A DNA stretch of 16,549 nucleotides from an uncultured Alphaproteobacteria bacterium (GTDB lineage Bacteria; Pseudomonadota; Alphaproteobacteria; Rhizobiales; Beijerinckiaceae), in NCBI GenBank assembly GCA_937903315.1, contig CALCZO010000316.1, positions 1 to 16,549 on the forward strand. The letters run 5' to 3'. Shown piece after piece: positions 12,034 to 16,549 of this stretch. The stretch's first letter is position 1. Each line of letters starts with the position of its first letter. The position numbers and the translations under genes were made by a program. The notes beneath the pieces were generated by a model. The model was not told the DNA's origin, did no database searches, and saw nothing but the letters and a program-made list of their open reading frames with translations.

Positions 12034-13818
12034 TCAGCTCTCAGGCTTGAGCCGCCGCACCGCGCCCGGTTCGCGGACCTCGTGGCCGGCTGATTTCAGC
12101 CGTGCCCGCTGCTGGTCGCGCTTGTCATGCACCGAAGCAATCACCAGCCCCATCGGGATGCCGATGTCGACCAGAACAGCCTCCGCCAGTTGCAGGCTTG
12201 CCTCGAAGGTTTCAGGCACCGCATCGGTGACGCCGATGTCGTAGAGCCGCTGGGCATGCAAAGGATCCCGCGAGCGCGCCACGATGGTCAGCGTCGGAAA
12301 CCGCGCCCGCGCCTGCCTGAGGATCTGTTCGGTCGCCGACGGATCGGACAGCGTCAGAACCAGCGCCCTCGCGTTGCTGAGCGGAAGCCGGTCGAAGAAC
12401 TGCGGCATCGAGGGATCGCCATAGTAGACCTTCAGCCCCTCGTCGCGGGCCAGCGCCACATTGCGCTGGTTGGCGTCGATCACCAGCGCCGGGACATTGT
12501 GCCGGGCCAGCATTTCCCACACCAGCGTGCCAACCCGCCCGCAACCGATGATGACGACGCGCGCCGCCGTCTCGGTCTGTTCCAGCGTGTCGAACGGCGC
12601 AGGCCCGCGCCCGGACGCAGCGATGGCGCGGTCAATGGCCATGGCGAAGACCGGGATCAGGAACATCGACAGCGTCACCGCCACCAGAAGCTTGCCGCCG
12701 AGCGCCGGCCACAGCAGGCCAACGTCAAGCGCCTCGCTGATCAGCACGATGCCGAACTCGCCCGCCGGGGCCAGCAGCCAGGCAATTTCATGCCGGGCGC
12801 GTGGCGCGATGCCGAACCGAGGCATGACCAGATACAGCACGAACGCCTTGCTGATCACCAGCAGGAGCGTGATCAGGATGATCTGCACCGGCGCATCGGC
12901 CAGCAGCGACAGATCGAGCCGCGCCCCGATGGCAATGAAGAACAGCCCGAGCAGCAGACCGCGGAACGGATCGATCGTCGCCTCGATCTGGCGGCGGAAC
13001 TCGGTCTCGGCGAGCAGCAACCCGCCGATGAACGCGCCGATCGCCATCGACAGCCCGGCGACATGCGCCGCCAGCCCGGCACCGATCACCACCAGCAGGC
13101 ACGCCGCCATGAAGAATTCCTGGCTGCCGGCCATTGCAACCGAATGGAACAGCGGCCTGAGCAGGACGCGGCCGGCAAAGATCAGCACCACCATGCCGAT
13201 GCCGGCCTGCACCAGTGTCCACAGCGCCGCGCCGCTGGCTCCGCCCCCCTTGGCGCTGGCCAGCAGCGTCACCATCACCAGCAGCGGCGTCACCGCCAGA
13301 TCCTGGAACAGCAGCACCGCAAAGCTGGCCCGGCCCGATGTCGTCCCCAGCCGCTTGCGCTCGGCCAGGGTCGGCACAACCACGGCGGTCGAGGACATCG
13401 CCAGGGCCGCCCCGATCACCAGCGAGGCGACCAGTTGCTGCCCCATCAGCCAGGCGATGGCCCCGATCAGCAGCGTGGAGAGCAGGAACTGCGCCGCGCC
13501 AAGCCCGAAGATCAGCCGCCGCATCATCCTGACGCGATCGAGCGACAGTTCCAGCCCGATCATGAAGAACAGGAACACCACGCCAAACTCGCCGATATGT
13601 GCGATTTCTTCCCCCGAGGAGATGGCCAATGGCCGCAACAGCGGCAGCAGCGCGGCGATCTGGCCCATGACGAACGGGCCGAGCAGGATGCCGGCAATCA
13701 GAAACCCCAGCGTCGGCGAGACGTTGAGCCGCTTGAACAGCGGCACGACAACGCCGGCCGTGCCGAGAAACAGCACCGCTTGACTGAGCGTTTCCATTGA
13801 TGCGGGCGCAACTGCCAT
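12034..13818 (-). CDS. Kef-type (CPA2) cation/proton antiporter with RCK_N domain
   Basis: A 594-residue inner-membrane protein. Residues about 8-400 hold about a dozen hydrophobic helices of the CPA2 Na+/H+ exchanger fold, with LGFLIAGILLGP (37-48), MIGLELS (86-92), SSTAVVVPTL (142-151), and the ion-site helix LLFQDLAV (169-176). A cytosolic RCK_N NAD-binding domain follows (about 418-540) with Rossmann motif IGCGRVG (424-430) and VIDAN closing the second strand. No RCK_C domain is evident. It probably exchanges K+ or Na+ for H+; KefB/KefC glutathione gating is not shown by the sequence. The ATG at 13818 is chosen because AAGGAGATC lies upstream and a probable promoter lies at 13855-13884; a GTG at 13872 would be upstream of that promoter. 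No KefG/KefF partner is adjacent. Confidence 0.9.
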   Translation of the reverse strand: MAVAPASMETLSQAVLFLGTAGVVVPLFKRLNVSPTLGFLIAGILLGPFVMGQIAALLPLLRPLAISSGEEIAHIGEFGVVFLFFMIGLELSLDRVRMMRRLIFGLGAAQFLLSTLLIGAIAWLMGQQLVASLVIGAALAMSSTAVVVPTLAERKRLGTTSGRASFAVLLFQDLAVTPLLVMVTLLASAKGGGASGAALWTLVQAGIGMVVLIFAGRVLLRPLFHSVAMAGSQEFFMAACLLVVIGAGLAAHVAGLSMAIGAFIGGLLLAETEFRRQIEATIDPFRGLLLGLFFIAIGARLDLSLLADAPVQIILITLLLVISKAFVLYLVMPRFGIAPRARHEIAWLLAPAGEFGIVLISEALDVGLLWPALGGKLLVAVTLSMFLIPVFAMAIDRAIAASGRGPAPFDTLEQTETAARVVIIGCGRVGTLVWEMLARHNVPALVIDANQRNVALARDEGLKVYYGDPSMPQFFDRLPLSNARALVLTLSDPSATEQILRQARARFPTLTIVARSRDPLHAQRLYDIGVTDAVPETFEASLQLAEAVLVDIGIPMGLVIASVHDKRDQQRARLKSAGHEVREPGAVRRLKPES

Positions 13819-13854
13819 GCCGTGTTTTGATCTCCTTGCGACTCGACCGCTCCC

Positions 13855-13884
13855 ATTATGCCATGGGCGCACGCGCCGTGACGA
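13855..13884 (-). promoter_or_regulatory. Probable promoter of the antiporter gene
   Basis: On the minus strand TCGTCA (13879-13884) and CATAAT (13855-13860) are 18 bases apart, matching the sigma-70 consensus at four and five of six positions. A start near 13847 gives a leader of about 29 bases carrying the Shine-Dalgarno AAGGAGA and supports the ATG at 13818. Confidence 0.5.
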
Positions 13885-13912
13885 CCCGATGACGCGGGTG
13901 AGCTGCTTTTTT
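13884..13912 (+). other. Short hairpin and T-tract upstream of ychF
   Basis: ACCCG (13884-13888) and CGGGT (13895-13899) form a 5-bp stem with a 6-base loop; a run of six T (13907-13912) follows seven bases later. The stem is short and the T-run too far away for a standard terminator, and no plus-strand gene ends nearby. A weak promoter-like TTGCAT (13916-13921) with TTTACC (13939-13944) at 17 bases lies just downstream and may serve ychF. Confidence 0.25.
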
Positions 13913-13986
13913 GGGTTGCATGTTGCGCCATTCCACCGTTTACCGTCTCGCCAACACGTATCTTCAGCTTCAGGATCATTCCGACC

Positions 13987-15084
13987 ATGGGTTTCAAATG
14001 TGGCATCGTCGGCCTGCCGAACGTCGGCAAGTCGACCCTCTTCAATGCCTTGACGCAGACCGCTGCCGCACAGGCTGCCAATTACCCGTTCTGCACCATC
14101 GAGCCGAATGTCGGCGATGTCGCCGTGCCCGATGACCGGCTGGACGCACTTGCCGCCATCGCCGGGTCAAAGGAAATCATCCCGACGCGGCTGACCTTCG
14201 TCGATATCGCCGGCCTCGTGCGCGGCGCCTCGCGCGGCGAAGGCCTCGGCAACCAGTTTCTGGCCAACATCCGCGAGGTCGATGCCATCGCCCATGTCGT
14301 CCGCTGTTTCGAGGACGGCGACATCACCCATGTCGAAGGCCGGATCGATCCGGTCGCCGACATCGACACCATCGAGACCGAACTGATGCTGGCCGATCTC
14401 GACAGCCTCGAAAAGCGCCTGACCGCGCTGGAGAAGAAGGCCAAGGTCGGCGACAAGGAAGCCAAGGAAACGCTCGATCTGGTCACCCGCTCGCTGGTGC
14501 TGCTGCGCGAGGGCAAGCCGGCCCGCCTTGTCGAACGCAGCGCGGAACAGGAAAAGCTGTTCCAGACGCTCGGCCTGCTGACCTCCAAGCCGGTGCTCTA
14601 TGTCTGCAATGTCGAGGAGGCGAGCGCCGACAAGGGCAATGCCTTCTCTGCGAAGGTCTTTGCCCGCGCCGCCGAGGAAGGCGAGCGCGCCGTGGTCGTC
14701 TCGGCCCAGATCGAGAGCGAGATCGCGGTGATGGCTCCCGACGAGCAGAAGGACTTTCTCGATGCGGTCGGCCTGAGCGAGCCGGGCCTCAACCGCGTCA
14801 TCCGCGAGGGCTATGCCCTGCTCGGGCTGGTCACCTACTTCACCGTCGGTCCCAAGGAGGCCCGCGCCTGGACGATCCCGCAAGGCACGCGCGCACCGCA
14901 GGCCGCCGGCGTCATCCATACCGATTTCGAGAAGGGCTTCATCCGCTCCGAAACCATCGCCTATGCCGACTATGTCGCGGGCAAGGGCGAGGCCGGCGCA
15001 CGCGAGGCCGGCAAATTCCGGCTTGAGGGCAAGGAGTATGTCGTCGCCGATGGCGACGTGCTGCATTTCCGCTTCGCCAACTGA
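13987..15084 (+). CDS. ychF: Ribosome-associated ATPase YchF (OLA1 family)
   Basis: A 365-residue member of the Obg-related TRAFAC family, universally conserved and ribosome-associated; it prefers ATP to GTP. G1 is GLPNVGKST (9-17), followed by NYPFCTIEPNVG, G3 DIAGLVRGASRGEGLGNQFL, and the altered G4 NVEE in YVCNVEEAS, which replaces NKxD and explains the nucleotide preference. A coiled-coil region (about 135-185, DSLEKRLTALEKKAKVGDKEA) precedes it, and the C-terminal TGS domain (about 280-363) carries TYFTVGPKEARAW and IHTDFEKGFIRSE. The ATG at 13987 has AGGAT (13972-13976) at ten bases. The family is tied to stress responses and translation fidelity. In related genomes pth and ychF are usually neighbours; here the antiporter gene lies between. 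Confidence 0.97.
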   Translation: MGFKCGIVGLPNVGKSTLFNALTQTAAAQAANYPFCTIEPNVGDVAVPDDRLDALAAIAGSKEIIPTRLTFVDIAGLVRGASRGEGLGNQFLANIREVDAIAHVVRCFEDGDITHVEGRIDPVADIDTIETELMLADLDSLEKRLTALEKKAKVGDKEAKETLDLVTRSLVLLREGKPARLVERSAEQEKLFQTLGLLTSKPVLYVCNVEEASADKGNAFSAKVFARAAEEGERAVVVSAQIESEIAVMAPDEQKDFLDAVGLSEPGLNRVIREGYALLGLVTYFTVGPKEARAWTIPQGTRAPQAAGVIHTDFEKGFIRSETIAYADYVAGKGEAGAREAGKFRLEGKEYVVADGDVLHFRFAN

Positions 15085-15100
15085 TCCGGGCAGACCGCCG

Positions 15101-16126
15101 ATGCCGCGCTATTGTTTCGAGGATTTCATTCCCGGCACCACCGAAGCCTATGGCGACAAGACGGTCGACAAGGACGAGATGATCGCCTTTGCGCGCGTCT
15201 TCGATCCGCAGCCGATGCATATCGACGAGGTAGCCGCCCGCGAGGGGTTTACCGGCACGCTGATCGCCTCCGGCTGGCATACCGCCGCGATGCACATGCG
15301 GATGATCTGCGATGCCTTCCTGCTCGACTCCTCCTCGATGGGCTCGCCCGGCGTCGATGAACTGAAATGGCTGCGTCCGGTCTGCCCCGGCGACCGGCTG
15401 AGTGCCCGGCGCACCGTGCTCGCCGCCCGCGTCTCGGCCTCGCGGCCGGATCGCGGCATTGTCACGTTCCGCTTCGAGGTCGTCAACCAGCGCGGCGAGA
15501 CGGTCCTGGAGCAGAAGAATTCGGTGCTGTTCGGCCTGCGTCATCCCGGCCGGACCGCGCCCGCACCGGAAACCGGTGGCGCGTCGCACCCCCCCGCTCA
15601 TGCCGTCCCGACCGAAGGGATCGCCGACATCGCCGAAGCCCGATCCGGTCTGGCCTATTTCGACGAGATCGCCATCGGCACTGTGCTGGACCTCGGGTCA
15701 CTCGACTTTTCGCAAACCGATATCGTTGCCTACGCCCGTCAGTTCGATCCGCAGTATTTCCATGTCGATCCGGCAGCAGCGAGGCACAGCCCCTTCGGCC
15801 GGCTGATCGCCTCAGGCTGGCATACCGCAGCGGGCTGGATGCGGACGATGGCGGGCGATCGCATGCGCCGCGTCAGCGCGGCGGCGGCGGCCGGAGAGCC
15901 CGCCGCGCGGCTTGGCCCCTCGCCGGGGTTCAATACGTTGCGCTGGCTGCGACCGGTCGCTGCCAGCGACACGATCAGCTATCGCTCGAAGCTGGTGCAC
16001 AAGCGCGCGTCGGCCTCGCGGCCGGGCTGGGGGCTGGTGTTCCACCACAATACCGGCACCAATCAGGCTGGCGAACTGGTGTTCTCGTTCAACGGCGCTG
16101 TCTTCTGGGAACGCCGCCAGCCCTGA
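15101..16126 (+). CDS. Double-hotdog MaoC-like dehydratase/hydratase
   Basis: A 341-residue protein of two MaoC (hotdog) domains in one reading frame. The first, about 1-148, has ARVFDPQPMHIDEVAA with Asp35 and His40, then LIASGWHTAAMHMRM. The second, about 184-338, repeats this as ARQFDPQYFHVDPAAA with Asp216 and His221, then LIASGWHTAAGWMRTM. Both keep the Asp/His pair of the hydratase-2 motif. A 35-residue Pro/Ala-rich linker joins them. Related proteins hydrate or dehydrate acyl-CoA thioesters; the substrate is not evident. In related genomes such domains usually come as two adjacent single-domain genes; no stop or start separates them here. The ATG lies 16 bases after the ychF stop with a poor Shine-Dalgarno, suggesting cotranscription. 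Its 3' end overlaps the convergent gene by 38 bases. Confidence 0.9.
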   Translation: MPRYCFEDFIPGTTEAYGDKTVDKDEMIAFARVFDPQPMHIDEVAAREGFTGTLIASGWHTAAMHMRMICDAFLLDSSSMGSPGVDELKWLRPVCPGDRLSARRTVLAARVSASRPDRGIVTFRFEVVNQRGETVLEQKNSVLFGLRHPGRTAPAPETGGASHPPAHAVPTEGIADIAEARSGLAYFDEIAIGTVLDLGSLDFSQTDIVAYARQFDPQYFHVDPAAARHSPFGRLIASGWHTAAGWMRTMAGDRMRRVSAAAAAGEPAARLGPSPGFNTLRWLRPVAASDTISYRSKLVHKRASASRPGWGLVFHHNTGTNQAGELVFSFNGAVFWERRQP

Positions 16127-16549
16127 GCCGGGCCGAAAACCGCTGGATCGACCGGCTGAGGCCGGCATGGGTTTCCGCCAGATCGTCGATGGAGGGGGCC
16201 ACCCAGCGCTTCATCTGCACCACATGCAGCAGATGGTCGATGCTGATCGGCACCAGATCGCGGTTGAGCGGCTGGGTCTTCAGCCCGGCCATCCGCATCA
16301 GCGGTCGCAGCGCCGCACGCACGTCCATCGCCTCGTCCTCGGCCAGATGATACTGCGGCCAGACATAGTCGGTGAGATCGACGTCGAACTCGTTCGAAAA
16401 ATCGTGCATGAATTCATGGCAGTCGTCGCCCGACAGCCGCAGCGCATTGAAGACATCGCCGCACAGCGGAAAATCGCCATCCGGCAGCCAGTAGCGCGTG
16501 CACAGGAACTGTCTGAGAGCGGCAAAAAGCTGGCTGTCGCCAGTCGATA
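16089..16549 (-). CDS. DUF1493-like small acidic protein, 5' end outside the window
   Basis: An open frame of 153 codons runs from the window edge to a TGA at 16091-16089, with no Met before MHDFSNEF (ATG at 16409), so the start lies beyond the window. The central stretch RYWLPDGDFPLCGDVFNALRL, then SGDDCHEFMHDFSNEFDVDL and TDYVWPQYHLAEDE, matches my memory of DUF1493, small acidic proteins with a layout like acyl-carrier proteins (helix, GDD loop, EFMxxFxxxFxVDL). The C-terminus after ISIDHLLHVVQMKRWVAP is basic. Function unknown. The GDD does not carry the DSL serine of true acyl-carrier proteins. It overlaps the MaoC gene tail to tail by 38 bases. No other frame in the last 420 bases has recognisable content. 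Confidence 0.6.
   Translation of the reverse strand, partial: STGDSQLFAALRQFLCTRYWLPDGDFPLCGDVFNALRLSGDDCHEFMHDFSNEFDVDLTDYVWPQYHLAEDEAMDVRAALRPLMRMAGLKTQPLNRDLVPISIDHLLHVVQMKRWVAPSIDDLAETHAGLSRSIQRFSARLRAGGVPRRQRR

Noticed and set aside
12127..13800. A 557-codon plus-strand frame (and a 440-codon one) opposite the antiporter.
   Set aside because: Composition is typical of an antisense reading of a GC-rich membrane-protein gene; the minus-strand antiporter has clear domain motifs throughout.
1..16549. Search for CRISPR arrays, insertion sequences, prophage, toxin-antitoxin or defence genes.
   Set aside because: No regularly spaced repeats, transposase/integrase motifs or terminal inverted repeats were seen; all genes are housekeeping, regulatory or metabolic.

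Overview
The window is compact, high-GC DNA with almost no non-coding space. GC-rich wobble positions, the gene set and the order lipoprotein - prs - rplY (long CTC form) - pth - ychF - MaoC all suggest an alphaproteobacterium, most likely of the Hyphomicrobiales (Rhizobiales). No rRNA, convincing tRNA, insertion sequence, integrase or CRISPR array is visible, and there is no obvious shift in base composition. It reads as ordinary chromosome.

Layout. Positions 1-1304 (+): the 3' end of proC, a TetR-type regulator with a COQ9-like body, and a CsaA-type tRNA-binding protein. Positions 1324-3970 (-): a tightly packed operon transcribed in the order MarR regulator, OmpR-family response regulator, EnvZ-like sensor kinase. 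The first two resemble the PetP/PetR pair of Rhodobacter. Positions 4141-5019 (+): a branched-chain aminotransferase (ilvE) diverging from the MarR gene, with a clear inverted repeat in the shared promoter region. Positions 5026-7359 (-): a large protein with two CbbX/SpoVK-type AAA+ modules. Positions 7360-7692: a 333-base gap that ends in a strong plus-strand intrinsic terminator with no plus-strand gene in front of it, so it is a candidate small-RNA locus. Positions 7693-8844 (+): an M24 (creatinase/aminopeptidase P) fold protein that has lost most metal ligands. Positions 8941-12033 (+): a small lipoprotein, PRPP synthetase (prs), ribosomal protein L25 (rplY) and peptidyl-tRNA hydrolase (pth). 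Positions 12034-13818 (-): a Kef-type cation/proton antiporter with a RCK NAD-binding domain, lying between pth and ychF. Positions 13987-16126 (+): the ribosome-associated ATPase YchF and a double-hotdog MaoC protein. Positions 16089-16549 (-): the 3' part of a DUF1493-like small acidic protein that runs off the window.

How the genes work together. prs, rplY, pth and ychF form a nucleotide-supply and translation group. The MarR/OmpR/kinase operon is a three-part regulatory unit whose MarR member probably controls its own promoter and perhaps ilvE through the shared inverted repeat. Four convergent gene pairs meet with 19, 6, 0 and -38 bases between stop codons. The remaining genes are single units.

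The points most worth a second look are the orphan terminator and hairpins at 7514-7639, the MarR/ilvE operator candidate at 4003-4043, the metal-ligand-depleted M24 protein, the tandem AAA+ protein, the terminator squeezed directly in front of the TTG-started pth, and the MaoC fusion. I do not see a clearly new multi-gene system such as a defence island or mobile element.
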